Source of the DNA: Spongospora subterranea f. sp. subterranea
Taxonomy: Eukaryota; Endomyxa: Phytomyxea; Phytomyxea; Plasmodiophorida
Direction of reading: 5' to 3'
Assembly: GCA_049724395.1 (NCBI GenBank)
Contig: JAUGWO010000232.1
Span: 1-32,798 of the forward strand
DNA length: 32,798 bases
Shown here: positions 17,400 to 28,229 of the stretch, in pieces
How the letters are laid out: each line of letters opens with the position of its first letter
Numbering within the stretch: the first letter of the stretch is position 1
Notes under the pieces: generated by a model
What the model saw: only the letters and a program-made list of their open reading frames with translations
What the model was told of the DNA's origin: nothing
Database searches by the model: none
Translations under genes and position numbers: made by a program

Positions 17400-20300
17400 A
17401 GTCCTGTGCTGTTCACCGAGGTAGTGGCTCCCGCCATTCAGCACGCTCCTCTGCTGTCGAAATGTCGCACCTCAATCTGAATTTCGCGCTCTTGGCAGTG
17501 GAAGTGCCCAGGTTCATCATCGATGACCGTTCCTTCAGAAAGGTCTCCTCGTTCAACGGCTTTGTTAATATATCTGCGACCACGTTGTTGGTTGAGAAGT
17601 ACGTTATCAGGATCCTTCTTTTCCCCTATGAAGTGATGTCGTACGTCGATATGTTTCGTACGCGATGTACTTGATCTGTTGGTTTCGGGAACATCGCTCT
17701 TTGGTTGTCTTGGTGTATAGTTGAGGTTTTGCTATCGTTCGCGGTTGTAAGCATTAGGACCTTTTATGATCGGATGATACGATCTCGTATCTGCGCGTTG
17801 GTCGAGTATCTCGCCTTGTTGGGAACGGTGGTCGTTTCGACGTCGCCAGTTCACATTGTTGGCAGAAGTCACACTCTTCTGTTGCTTCAGGGCTTCCCGT
17901 GTTGGTGAAAGAACGGCAGTTTCCCTGGACCCGCCTGCATTTGCTTGTTGTCCTTCGTCGTTGTTACATTGAGTAAATACACCTTCGTGTGATCGGCGCC
18001 CGACTTAACATATATGGGCAGCAGAATCGGCGGGCGTCGTGGAAGTTGCGTTGGAAAATGTTCCAATTACGAATGATGGCAATCGATATGACTATTAGGC
18101 ACCTGCATTGCCGTCTTGGGTACTCCACATTGGTTGAGTGGTTCACGAGGTTGAGTTCAAATCCATGATCATCGATGATTTCAAAAACGTCATGGTCGCC
18201 GGGCGCTCCATGTTTGGGAATTTATCCTCAATACATCTCTTCATACGATAGCGTCCTTGTTCTTGAGTTGTTCTAAGATGTAGCCTTTCTGGAAATCAGC
18301 GTAGACTAGAAATGTGCAACGTTCGGATGTTGGCTGTGCGCCTCATCCAAAGGTGTTTTTAAATCGATTGACTTTGTCGGGAGTCGATTCAACGTGTACG
18401 TCGCGTTCTTGACAGCGTGGGGCCAGTACCTCATGCGGGAGGTTCAACGCAATTAAGACGCATCGGGCCATTGCCATAATTGTCTAGTTTCATCACTGGG
18501 GGCTATAAGGAACTGTCTTTTGACGCTTGATGTTCTTCCTTCTGCAGCATGTACGCGCTCATCTCGCTATTCACATATTCGCCTCGAGAAATGTTGTCAT
18601 CCTTTGGCCCCGGCCGGTTTCAGACTGTGCAACTGTGATGAAAATTGCTTGGTTGCGGCTAAGACTTCTTCGGGATTATACGTTTTGTTGTTAATACATT
18701 CTTCCTAATATGCTGGTCTAGAGGACTCAATTGTCGCACGATATCATCTGTGAGATTAAGAGTCCCAACTCTACAACGAAGTGCGACAGAGCTCATTGAA
18801 CAAAGAAAGGGGTAGTCTAGCGTATCGGCAACGCAAGAGACACCACCATCATGAAACGCCACAGTAGAGTCGAGGCCAACAATATAACCGGTGGCGACAG
18901 CCAACCAGAGCCATGATGGGAGTCGACGAGATCGACAACAATTCACCCACTAAGGAGGGAGGTGGACAGCACCAAATACAACACCGGCCTGAGTCTGACC
19001 TTAGAGTTTGATGGCACAAACTGGGACACCTTTTAGCGAAAGGTTGAGACCCAAATTATCCGCATGGACATCGATCCCTATTTGCATCACGAGCCGAACG
19101 CGACGAAGCGATCGCGCAGCGTAGATTCTTTGGACGCTCGTCCGACGCAATGCCCAAATCAATTTTGAGCGAGGTCCAAGCTGATCGTTGCGTTGACCTT
19201 GGCATATCTTCCTGCTTTGACGTAATAGAGGTCATCATGCATCTCTTCGGGTGAGGATAGTTGTTCCTTCCGTGCACTCAATCTGGCTGAGTCTTCAACA
19301 GAGCGACGAACCGATAGCGCAGCGTTGGCCGAAATCAGCATGCGCCTGGCACAGGTGCAGTATAAGCAGGTCAGGCATTGTTCGACAACAGCACAACTAT
19401 GGAGACCACAAAAAAAACATATGATGACACGAAATAGGCGAAACCATGGGCGTTATTCATCAAATTCAGTGAGGAAAAAGCAGCCGAGTAAGAAGATGAA
19501 GGTTTACTTGGACCGACTTGTTTCAATATACCACGACTTGATCACAATGGAGATTATGATCGGAGAACTAGCAATCTGTGCGAAAGTACTTCAAGGATTA
19601 CAAGCAGAGTACAACCAAGTGAAGGCAGCTGCTAGAGCATCACAGCTGGGGACAACCGCTTCATTGACAAGCCTTTTACTGTCTACAGAACGAGCCAGCG
19701 GAGACAATGAAAGCCCAGCACAAGAACAAAGGTTACCTTCAAGCCAAGCAGTATTGCAACAAGTGCAAGACAGCTTCCCACGACACAGATAAGTGTTGGG
19801 TGTTGAACTCACATCTCCGACGAAGAAGCCCTGATGAGCCTTCACCGAAAACGAACAATGCGCACCGTGTCAGATTCAATGGATTCAGGATCACCCGCGT
19901 CGGCACTGCAGTTACGTGCGACTACATCATTGACAGCGGCGCCAACGTTGCAGTCACAAAAATCAAAACATCTTGATTGATTATGAACCTCTAAGAAACC
20001 AGTTCAGATCCAAGCGTGCAACCGACAGGCCTCAAAGGCATACATGGAAAGGGCATTTTGATCATCCAAACATGGCCGCCAATCACCATCAAGGATGCAC
20101 TTTACGCACCGAACATGACGAATACATTGATATGAAGCGCCGCATCACTGAACAAGGCTATAGAATCGTCATTGAAAACAAGATGCAGATTGAGAGCACG
20201 GAAGAAACAACTATCCTCACCGAAGAGATGCATGATGGCTTCTATTACGTCAAAGCAGGAAGATATGCCAAGGTCAACGCAACTCGTCGCGTTCGGCTCG

Positions 20301-20665
20301 TGATGCAGTAGGGATCGATGTCCATGCGGATAAGTTGGGTCTCAACCTTCGCTAAAAGGTGTCCCAGTTTGTGCCATCAAACTCTAAGGTCAGACTCAGG
20401 CCGGTGTTGTATTTGGTGCTGTCCACCTCCTTCCTGAGTGGGTGAATTGTTGTTGATCTTCCCATCATGGCTCTGGTTGGCTGTCGCCACCGGCTATATG
20501 GTTGACCTCGTCTCTACTGTGGCGTGTCATGATGTGGTGGTGTCTCTTGCGTTGCCGATACGCTAGACTACCCCTTTCTTTGTCTATTGAGCTCTGTCGC
20601 ACTACTTTGTAGAGTTGGGACTCTTAATCTCACAGATGATATCGAGCGATAAACGAGTGCTCTAG
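17400..20665. mobile_element. Ty1/copia LTR-retrotransposon fossil with a large inverted repeat
   Basis: Pol pieces lie on the minus strand: an RNase H end around 17460-17690 (with TKHIDVRHHFIGEKK-like sequence) and integrase-like sequence around 18180-18600. Gag parts lie on the plus strand from about 18960 onward: a CCHC zinc knuckle (CNKCKTASHDTDKC) near 19755 and a protease-like DSGAN box near 19935. The opposing orientations show it is a rearranged compound, not one copy. No LTR pair could be defined. It is clearly broken in many places and old. Confidence 0.65.
18711..20665. repeat. Very large inverted repeat, arms about 475-575 bp
   Basis: Left arm about 18711-19285 and right arm about 20190-20665 match in opposite orientation, for example GATATCATCTGTGAGATTAA, GTATCGGCAACGCAAGAGAC and ATGGACATCGATCCCTA. 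The arms carry copia gag-start sequence and differ by scattered substitutions and indels. The ~900-bp centre holds the later gag and zinc-knuckle part. Confidence 0.85.
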
Positions 20666-20773
20666 ACCATAAACAAGTATACAATTGGATTCAAATCCAA
20701 CTGAGGTCCACTGACTCAATTTGATCGGTAGTTAGGGGTAGAAGTGTTCATAGTTTGATACAACATGTAACAT

Positions 20774-20858
20774 CCTTCCTTAGCTCAGTTGGAAGAGCGG
20801 GGCACTGTAGATTATCGCTGTTATGCTCAGGTCACCCGTTCGACCCGGGTAGGGAGGA
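20774..20858 (+). tRNA. tRNA-Tyr: tRNA-Tyr(GUA) with a 12-nt intron
   Basis: The full cloverleaf can be drawn by hand. Acceptor stem CCTTCCT/AGGGAGG with one G-T wobble and discriminator A; D-arm GCTC-AGTTGGAA-GAGC; anticodon stem GGGCA/TGCTC; loop CTGTAGA with anticodon GTA; variable loop AGGTC; T-arm ACCCG-TTCGACC-CGGGT. The intron ATTATCGCTGTT (20811-20822) lies between positions 37 and 38, the universal place for nuclear tRNA introns and common in tRNA-Tyr. Mature length is 73 nt plus CCA. Internal A box (TAGCTCAGTTGG) and B box (GTTCGACCC) are present. It looks functional. Confidence 0.93.
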
Positions 20859-20863
20859 ATATC

Positions 20864-20868
20864 TTTTT
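20864..20868 (+). terminator. Pol III terminator of tRNA-Tyr
   Basis: TTTTT six bases after the discriminator base, as expected for RNA polymerase III termination. Confidence 0.8.
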
Positions 20869-21599
20869 CCCAACGAGTTTGGATGTAGATCAATGCTGAA
20901 ACCGATTCAAGGACCGATTCAACAAAAACAGATTACAAAGAAGATTCAATCAGAATCTGCACCACATAATTGCATCAGTCTGTTTTTCTCATTCCGACTT
21001 TATCTCGTTCTGTACTCTGCTGTACACATGACCGTACAGCAGAGGTGAAAATAATACAATACCCGGCCCAACCCTAACCCTGGCTTATCCTTTTTTCCAA
21101 TCCGGGACCCAACCCAATTCGGTTTGGCGTGACCCTGACCCAACCCGACCGCTATATACACTATATAGTGTGTAAATATATTGAGTACTGTAAGTAAAAC
21201 CCATGTTCATTTGAAGTTCTAAACTCGAAATTTTGCTTTGTCAAGTTACGTCGCTAATCCATATGTGTATTTAGAGTCAAACAAGTTTTTTAATGATCAT
21301 GATTGGAGCTCAAAAATAACACTGAGTCGACCTTTGAACGTCAATACTTGTTCTCTTATCAGTGATGGTGTTTCCGGCGTCTGAAACTTGCACTCACAGT
21401 TTCGCGCTGGAAGCAGGAATGCACAGATTGACCGTGCTATTTCAGCCAGAATCGGCAACGTCGTCTGGTGGCACCACCACGACAATGGATAAAGATCTTG
21501 GCTGTTTTTCCAAATGCCTCGGTGTCTACTGTAGTTAGTCCGCACTCCCGACCCGACCTGTATCAGTGTACAGTGTATACTGTTCATCTATCTGCCAAG

Positions 21600-22200
21600 G
21601 CAATTGTAATGGTGTTTTCCCGTTTTCAACGTGGTATGCATGAGATATTTGGAGATTTATTAAGCTCCTAGTATGGCTGGATAATGCTGTTTTTTCAAAT
21701 CTGAAGCTCTCTGGTGTGGGAATATCTTCTCGTCCATTGGATTTTCGCCTGACCCCCATCGAATTCAAGCTTTACAGAACTTTCCCGTCCCTTCAACTGC
21801 TGGAGAATTAATGCAGTTCATGTGCGCTGCTACATGATTAGCCTCCTCAATTCCTGATTTTGCCAAGAAAGCTGCCCCGATGCGTCAGCTTGTTGAAGAG
21901 TGCTTGTCCCATGCTCCTGTTCGATCTAAGAAGTTTGCCTCGCGCATTCTGTTGTCCGAGATCGGCTGGAATCCAAAACATGCCGATTCGTTTACGTCCA
22001 TCATAAAGGCACTGAAGTCGTGTCCGCAGAAGTTGACAAAATTGCTCGACAATTTGGAATGGAATCTATTATGGACGTAAACGAATCGGCATGTTTTGGA
22101 TTCCGGCCGACCTCGGACAACAGAATGCTCGAGGCAAACTTCTTAGATCGAACAGGAGCATGGGACAAGCACTCTTCAACAAGCTGACGCATCGGGGCAG
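21600..22200. mobile_element. Ty3/gypsy pol fossil fragment with an inverted duplication
   Basis: Reverse-transcriptase-like sequence (FQRGMHEIFGDLL) lies near 21620-21665 and a later pol segment (FAKKAAPMRQLVEE, then GWNPKHADSF) at about 21860-22000. The second segment is repeated inverted at about 22065-22195. Only a small part of pol is present, without LTRs, nested in the hAT-like element. It is an old, broken fragment. Confidence 0.6.
21875..22197. repeat. Inverted repeat of the gypsy fragment
   Basis: Arms of ~125 bp at 21875-22005 and 22065-22197 are almost identical (shared CATGCCGATTCGTTTACGTC and GTGCTTGTCCCATGCTCCTG, among others) around a ~60-bp spacer. The high similarity points to a fairly recent duplication. 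Confidence 0.85.
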
Positions 22201-22415
22201 CCTAGAGTGTATTTATAAACCAGGGTTGAACGACCTCAACCCAGACCCGACCCGGTAAGCCCTCCTCAAACCCAAACCCAACCCGAACCTGGTTTGCTGT
22301 TATGTGAAAGCCAACCGGGTTGGGTTGGGGTTGGGCCGGTTCTCACCTCTGCCGGTCAGCCTCCAGTGCGCTATCGTAACCCTCTCAGTGTTTTGTGGCG
22401 TAATTTGCACAAACG

Positions 22416-24162
22416 ATGACCTGTTTACCTGCGACAATTACTATATGGGCATTGCTCTTCTCCTTATTGACGCTTACTGTTCTGGCTGATAAATTTACCA
22501 GCGACAGTATCGTATCTCTTGACGAGGAGAATTACAAGTCGCTTGTCGTTGATAACCCCAATCGCTATGATTGGCTGATTGTATTCTATACAACGTGGTG
22601 TAAGCGATGAAGTTCCCTCCACGAGCGCACAGGTCATATTGTTTATAGGTGGTGCATGCAATGTTCTAGCCCCGGAACTTGTTGCTGCTTCTGCAGATCA
22701 TTCTGATAGCTCAACCATCAAATTTGGATCAGTCGATTACGATAAACAACCTGCGCTCTCCACTTTACATGTAAAATTCATGAATTTATATCCTCACTAC
22801 CTCACAATATACATTGTTCAGGACGTAAGAGGGTTTCCTACAGTCAAAATGTTGGGTCGCCCTTACCGTTGTTGCAATCTCATCTAATATGTTTCCGGCT
22901 CAGTATTCGCGATAACATCACTGTTAATTATGGGGGAGCGAGGACCAAAGAGGCAATCAATGCCTTTATAAATGATTTAAGTCAGCCATCTGTTCAGAAA
23001 TATGTCGGTAAGTGGCTCAGTTTGTGTATGAACATGTTCTCCACCAATTGATGACTTTCCAGCACATGATCAAAAATCAGACCCGTACTTCGTTCTATAT
23101 GCGGATGAAAGTTTTGACTCTGATTCTCCTACTGTCAAAGCATTTTACGATGCCGCTCGCCATCTTCAGCTTTCGCAAGTCAATTCTTATCGAGTTTATG
23201 AGGTAATAAAACTGTTAGGGCATGCATTCAACCCTGATTCGCTTTAATTGTAGGATGTGCCAACACCTGTTGTTAGAAAGTTTACGGCCGGTTCAACTGA
23301 ATCCGAAGAATATGTAATTGGCGATTCCTCTTCAAGTGCTTTGATCGCGCAGTGGATGTTCGACCACAAAGACCCTCTGGTTGCCGAACTTGGAATTTCC
23401 AATTTCTTGGATCTGGTTCATCGGAAGGAGCCTCTGGTCATATTGACGTTGAACCCCAAGGATGAACAGGTCATTGATTTCCAGTCAACGATTTTCTTAC
23501 CAACTTTTACCATTGTATGCGTAGACATTCACATCTACATTGAAGATTTTCCGCCAGGCTGCGTCTAGATTCCAAGGTGACCATATATTTACGTGGATCG
23601 ACGTCAAGTGGCAAGACTGGCTCAAAACTTTCAATGTTGATTTCAATGTAATCTGTGATTTGCAGTGGCTTTGGTGAGTCTGAACTTTTTTTTTAAATTG
23701 GGCTGTAGGTGCCGACTTTGTTTGTTTACGACTACAATATGGAGCGTCATTGGCCATCTCAGCCTTCAGTCACTCAATCACCAGACTCGATTTTGAATTT
23801 CTTGGGCGATGTCCAGTCAGGTCGTGTTTCGGTTAGTATTGTCGCAGGATATGATATTGCATCACTAAGATTTCAAAAATGGTATAGTTTGTTGGTCCAA
23901 GTGCGTATCATCCAGCATACATACTTCGGGTTAGTTGTTCGCATTGAATTGTAATCTCCAATTCATCATGTGTTTCAGTCGATCAGTCAGTATATCAAGA
24001 CTTGGGATACGGTAAAACTAATTCACTGCAACAGCGTATGTTTGTATTCACATTTCCTATTAGACTACGATAGTAGCAAGCGCAGGCGTCGCGATTGTTG
24101 GCGTTATACTAGTGTGGTTTTTAACACAGAAACCTAATCCGGTGAAAGAAAAGTCAACCTGA
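22416..24162 (+). CDS. ER-membrane protein disulfide isomerase, TMX3-like
   Basis: TMX-type proteins catalyse thiol-disulfide exchange in the ER lumen. Eleven exons: 22416-22599, 22649-22770, 22822-22850, 22904-23007, 23063-23202, 23254-23469, 23525-23647, 23709-23831, 23888-23929, 23979-24011, 24064-24162. Introns are 49-61 nt; 1215 nt, 404 aa, in frame throughout (human TMX3 has 454). The signal peptide ends near residue 24. The active site TTWCGAC lies at residues 59-65; the usual CGHC is changed to CGAC. The cis-proline loop is DVRGFPTVK, and YGGARTKEAI matches TMX3 YRGPRTKDDI. Two further thioredoxin-like domains follow (LVILTLNPKDEQ, VPTLFVYDYN). The C-terminus has one membrane helix (VAIVGVILVWFL) and ends KEKST, a K-x-K-x-x ER-retrieval signal. 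Intron 22851-22903 has a weak GTTGGG donor but restores frame and motif. Confidence 0.88.
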
Positions 24163-24207
24163 AATTTGCTACAATGAGAAACATTCGTATAAAATTATTG
24201 AATGAAT

Positions 24208-25575
24208 TTATTTCCTACTCCAGCTTCTTGTCCCTAATAATTCTTGCTTACTCTCCTTCTTCACTTTGGGGTTCTCTTCACAGAAATGATCGTCGATGTT
24301 CGTCGTGTCAGCTTCAGGAATTGATTCTTGTTTCACGACATTCGGTTTCCTGTCAATATCGTCGTGGACCACATCAACTTTTGATTTCTTTGATTGGGTT
24401 TCGTCTTGCTCATTCGTAATTTCATTCTCCTCAGGTTCGTCAGTCAACAGATGTTCTGAGAGAATTTTGGGTAACTTCATCATATGTAATCTTTTGGTCT
24501 TGAAAACTGCATACAGTTTCTCATCACACAATATAAACCTGTTCAACGATGCCGCGTATGTTATTTCGGGTAATTTTGCCACCTTTTCCAAACTGACCTT
24601 CTATCCTTTGGATCTTGTAATTCGTGCCCTTTAATATAATCCCAGATTTTCTTAACAATTTGAGGTCGGGATACCGGTTCTGATGAACTAATCAGATTCT
24701 GTAAACTGGGTGACATCATCAAAGGCTTATGGAATGCGGACGGCCCTTTTTCTGTCGTAGATTTAGGGACCCTTGGGGGCTTTGAGGATTTTTCAAAATG
24801 TGGCGATAATGCTTTCTGAAGACTGAAAAATGTGACAACATCTACCCCAAGCAGCGCCCTCATCGGTTCATCGCAAATAATGTTTCGTTTATCCTTCTCC
24901 GACTGAAGATTGTGGGACTTTATGTACTGATTTAAAAATTTTGTTGTTTGAGTCCTGAATCGCAAAACATGAAGCTGTGAACTGCCATGATCAACAAAAC
25001 GAACCTACCTAGACATCACAGCCCCTCCAATTTCGCTATCTCCAACATACTCAAGTCCTAGTTTTGGAAAAAAACGCATCAATACGGTCAGACCTTCTTC
25101 AACTTGATTTCTCACCAAGAAATTTCGCTAAAGGTCTAGATATTCCAACAGCTTTTTGAATTCCGGAATTCGAAGGACGTTTAGGATTTTTCTTGCCAGC
25201 TGGTGCCGCAGCTTTTCTTTTTTTTGACACTCTAGTATCTACTGCTTCAGCAGCAGAGGATTCTTCATCTGACGATTCTTCATCATCATCCGAACTAATG
25301 CACAAGTTGTTCAGAATTGACATATTGGCGCAATGAAAACCGCCGATCGATTGCGATAACGATTATAACCGACAAAACCGTGATTACCTGTCACTATCGG
25401 CATTCATTTCCTCTATAATAGAATTGACAGCCTGGCGAATCTGGGCCTTCTTTGGTTTAATATCGTCCCCAAACTCCTTCACAAGTTGTGCCATTATAGA
25501 ATTAAACGTAAGCGTTGACAGATCTCCCAGTCGAACTAGGCTTGCGGCACGTACCAACACCGGATCGTCCATCAT
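24208..25575 (-). CDS. DEK_C plus two SWIB/MDM2 domains, chromatin/transcription factor (UAF30-like)
   Basis: SWIB proteins work in chromatin remodelling and Pol I/Pol II transcription; yeast Uaf30 combines DEK_C and SWIB. Exons (minus): 25575-25388, 25294-25116, 25057-25009, 24954-24598, 24538-24208; introns 93, 58, 54 and 59 nt; 1104 nt, 367 aa. Residues 1-60 form a DEK_C domain (LSTLTFNSIMAQLVKEFG, KKAQIRQAV). An acidic-serine stretch (SSDDDEESSDEESS) and a lysine-rich NLS (SKKRKAAAPAGKK) follow. SWIB-1 is spliced from three exons (RPLAKFLGLEYV, MSRTQTTKFLNQYIKSHNLQ, IICDEPMRALLGVD). SWIB-2 reads VKKIWDYIKGHELQDPKDRR, then FILCDEKLYAVF. The tail is acidic. ATG 25575 is the first in frame. 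An AATAAA overlaps the stop codon. The stop is 45 bp from that of the TMX3-like gene. Confidence 0.88.
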
Positions 25576-26000
25576 GCCAATCCGCAATGGTATCGGCCTG
25601 AATGGTTTGCGATCGGTTGTGGCTCAGACCTAAGAAAACCCTCGAACAGACCCCAGAGGCTGCAACAGTCTGAGTATGATTTAATGCGTATAGTGATGAT
25701 GTGTCAGCTCATCCCCTGTCTCATAGTAAAGGGACACGCGCTTTACTTCACTGCACTACCGTAGACCACGCAATAACTACACTAGATTTTTGCCGAAATG
25801 TTCATGACTCTTCATTATGTGTTGCAATAGCGTGTCGAAAAAATATCATCGATGTGTTGTAAGTATTGTGACATTCTGAAAAAATTGTCGATTTGTTGAT
25901 ATTGTGCGTGAATTGAAAAAAAAGCGATTTGAAATTTATTTCATCAAAACTTGCTTGTTTGATGACAGCATATTGGCATAAAACTACCCTTTCACTCAGT
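25576..26000. other. Intergenic, presumed promoter side of the SWIB gene
   Basis: No gene or repeat supported. AT-rich sequence with A-runs from about 25835 to 25945. Confidence 0.4.
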
Positions 26001-27060
26001 TAGGCCAAATGCGACTCAAACAGGCTGATATCATCCGCCCATGGGTCCTGCCAGCACTGCTCGAACGTTCATGAAATCCAACGGCGTTTTCTATTTTGAT
26101 GGTTGATCTCGTCAAAGCATTTTCGATCATTCCGATCAGATTTTCTCGTGGTACAGTGAAAACCCCACCAGTTCAGAGGCCATATTTTCGCGGATTGCGT
26201 TTAGTCGGAATTCCGAATACCCCTTCTTTATCGACGCCTTGAGTGACTGGTTCACAGATATGTCGCACACATGATGAACAGATGCATTGTCGATGACAAG
26301 TCGTTGATGATTGCCCCGCGTGCAGCACGATCCTCGCGACGTTGCAACTCTTTGAAGTGCGCTTCATCAATGGCAACAGTCGGTACAGGATTGTGTGCAA
26401 TGTTGCTCCAAAGTGCCATTGTCGCCAGGTTCTTGTTATGCTCGGCGAGATTTTGTGCAGTCCAAGTCTTGCTTCTGGCCTTCTTATCAACCGGCTTGCT
26501 CATTAGATGCACCCCCATTCGTTTGGCTGCAGCCTATCGCGACGGACCAATGTATTTTTTGATATTACCATGAGTTCTTGCGACCGCGTATTCCTGTCAT
26601 TCCGGAGTACGAGATCCGCCTAAATCATTTTGCGCTCCTGTCACCCATCACCTTCGCCACCGTCGAATCGCCGACAAAGAGAAGTATCGAGCCAATGACA
26701 ACGTCGCTGGTGTCAAAACTGGTTCAAAGTTCGATCTCGGAATGGCTTCAAAAGCCCATATCAGCAGCAGCCAAATAAAGGGGGGGGGCATCTAACGAGC
26801 AAGCCGGTTGATAAGAAGGCAAGAAGAGAGACTTTGACTGCACAAAATCTCGCCGAACACCGTTCAGAATCGCCAAGCCGAGTGGAAATTACTGCATTAA
26901 CCGTGTCGCTGGGGACCGTAATGGCCCAATCATGTGGGTGATGATACGAGTTCGACACCAATCGGCTCCTGGAATTCCGTATTTTCCACACTGCTTGGCG
27001 ATTCGGATGGGCATTCGCTAGCGGATCAATACTACATACGTAGCTTGGCCTTAGGACCAC
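26000..27060 (-). pseudogene. Decayed unidentified coding sequence (probable transposon) with an inverted repeat
   Basis: Minus-strand frames between 26173 and 26518 (VAIDEAHFKELQRREDRA) and pieces near 26030-26170 (FEQCWQDPWADDISLFESHL) look like one degraded protein-coding region. A part of it is duplicated in inverse at 26764-26857. I cannot name the family. It is frame-broken in many places, so a live gene is unlikely. Confidence 0.35.
26441..26857. repeat. Inverted repeat of the unidentified coding fragment
   Basis: Arms 26441-26535 and 26764-26857 share GAGCAAGCCGGTTGATAAGA and CTGCACAAAATCTCGCCGA in opposite orientations, with about 10% differences. The spacer is ~230 bp. Confidence 0.85.
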
Positions 27061-27066
27061 CGGTTT

Positions 27067-27306
27067 TGAATTTATAACTTCCGGAGCCCGTAGTTACAAA
27101 ATGTGTCTGCTGGACCCGGCAGTTCTTTCTCCACAGAATTTTCAGAAGTTCCAAAACACCGATTCAGGCCCTGCGAACGATGTTGCCCGCTCACACCCGC
27201 ACGACGATGTTGACGGTCAAGTTTTCGACCGTTACGAATGAACGTTTTGAAATTTATACCTTCCGGAGCCCGTAGTTACATAATGTGTCTGCTGGATCCG
27301 GCAGGT
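27067..27306. repeat. Direct repeat, two ~55-bp copies
   Basis: TTCCGGAGCCCGTAGTTACA and the following ATGTGTCTGCTGGA occur at about 27068-27122 and 27250-27305 in the same orientation, ~182 bp apart, with a few differences. They could be solo ends or footprints of a small element. The unit continues partly around 27305-27335 (CTGCCGGCCCCGGC). Confidence 0.7.
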
Positions 27307-27545
27307 ACCAAACAGAATCTGCCGGCCCCGGCCGTTGTTGATCACCCAATATCGTCAAGCTAGCCGCGTCAAAGGCCGCCGATTCGCGGAGTTAGGCTGA
27401 CATTTTACGCACTAAAGTTGAGAAAAAAGTAAAATTAATGAGATTGATAAGTCAAATTCAATCGCAACTTAAAATATCTGTACGGACTTTATAAAAAATT
27501 GCGGCGCAGTCTTTTCATGAATCCGCAATACGCAACTTGAACATA

Positions 27546-27806
27546 ATGCGAAGAGCTCGCAAAAGCAGTCGTGGCGGCGACCCTCTTCTCGATTACAAGT
27601 TTTTACAACATGGGCAGGAACACCAACCCAGCGACATCTTTCGTTTTCAAGGTCGAGCATTGGTAGAATCGATTGCGATTGGTAAGCTTTGTTTTGGGAA
27701 TGATGGCGATTTATCTGATGTTTTGTGGTTCATTAACGCTGAAATTGTCTCTGATGAAGATCTGGATCAGATGTATGAGATTGAGCCAGAAATGCCTCCC
27801 AAATAA
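27546..27806 (+). CDS. Small unidentified ORF, 86 aa
   Basis: ATG 27546 to a stop at 27806. The N-terminus is basic (MRRARKSSRGG), the C-terminal third acidic (VSDEDLDQMYEIEPEMPPK). Not recognised. It lies just upstream, on the same strand, of a Tc1/mariner transposase C-terminal remnant, so it may be part of a deleted element instead of a host gene. Confidence 0.3.
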   Translation: MRRARKSSRGGDPLLDYKFLQHGQEHQPSDIFRFQGRALVESIAIGKLCFGNDGDLSDVLWFINAEIVSDEDLDQMYEIEPEMPPK

Positions 27807-27829
27807 TACGGCAACCCATGTCAGGATCC

Positions 27830-28145
27830 CCAAGTTCCATTGTGAGTTTGATCACATTGAAATGTTTGGGACGCTTGTAAAAGATATACCCGGGAGTTGC
27901 AATTATACCTGTCCCGGATTGCTCGATACGGTCTCAAAGCCTCAAATTCGGTATATTAACAACATTGGTAACGATGCATTAACCTAGTACGTACTGACAT
28001 CTATGTACAGGTTTCTCTATCACAAATTAGAAAGTTCGCTCGAAAAAGTTGGAAAAATATGGATGCGTATCGCGATAACAACGGCCAGCGGTTGACTGTA
28101 CAGCAGGTCGAGTACGCCCCGCTATCGATTATCAACGAACTTTGA
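27830..28145 (+). pseudogene. Tc1/mariner-like transposase C-terminal remnant
   Basis: Contains PKFHCEFDHIEMFG (the catalytic Glu region), CNYTCPGLLDTV, then after ~85 bp of unrelated sequence VSLSQIRKFARKSWKNMDAY and LTVQQVEYA. These match the C-terminus of the element at 28230-30815 (PKFHCEMNFIEMFW; VSLTQIRRFARKCYRYIDAY; LSPRQVEFA) but on the opposite strand. The N-terminal and central parts are missing. The interruption is flanked by GT and AG and could be an intron or an insertion. Confidence 0.75.
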
Positions 28146-28229
28146 ATAAACTCGATTATCCGCTGTTTTCATCATTTGCGTTCGCAGTTTATTTATTGCG
28201 TTCGCAGTTTTGGAAAAATATTGAGACTA

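Larger units (their letters stand above)
21040..22351. mobile_element. hAT-like element with imperfect 8-bp target duplication, carrying a gypsy fragment
   Basis: The left end CAGAGGTGAAAA (21040) and right end TTCTCACCTCTG (22351) are inverted copies, a typical hAT terminus. They are flanked by CCGTACAG and CCGGTCAG, an 8-bp duplication with two mismatches. Both subterminal regions are packed with ACCC(A/G)ACCC-type words (21060-21160 and 22225-22340), as in many hAT elements. At 1312 bp it is too short for a transposase and none is seen, so it is non-autonomous. Its centre is a Ty3/gypsy fossil. It ends only 64 bp before the TMX3-like start codon. Confidence 0.8.

Noticed and set aside
571-20665. 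Inverted repeats as whole-genome-amplification chimeras
   Set aside because: Most arms differ by several per cent and carry indels; artefactual inversions would be identical. The ~50-bp perfect and ~97% identical ones (6607-7415, 32010-32330) still need read support.
21050-21160. Interstitial telomere repeat (AACCCT-like words)
   Set aside because: The words are irregular (ACCCAACCCGACCCG), mirrored at 22225-22340 and bounded by hAT-type ends, so they are subterminal transposon repeats.
24208-24634. Plus-strand open frames over the SWIB gene
   Set aside because: Low-complexity Ser/Phe-rich translations that mirror the acidic, Lys-rich minus-strand protein; no independent support.
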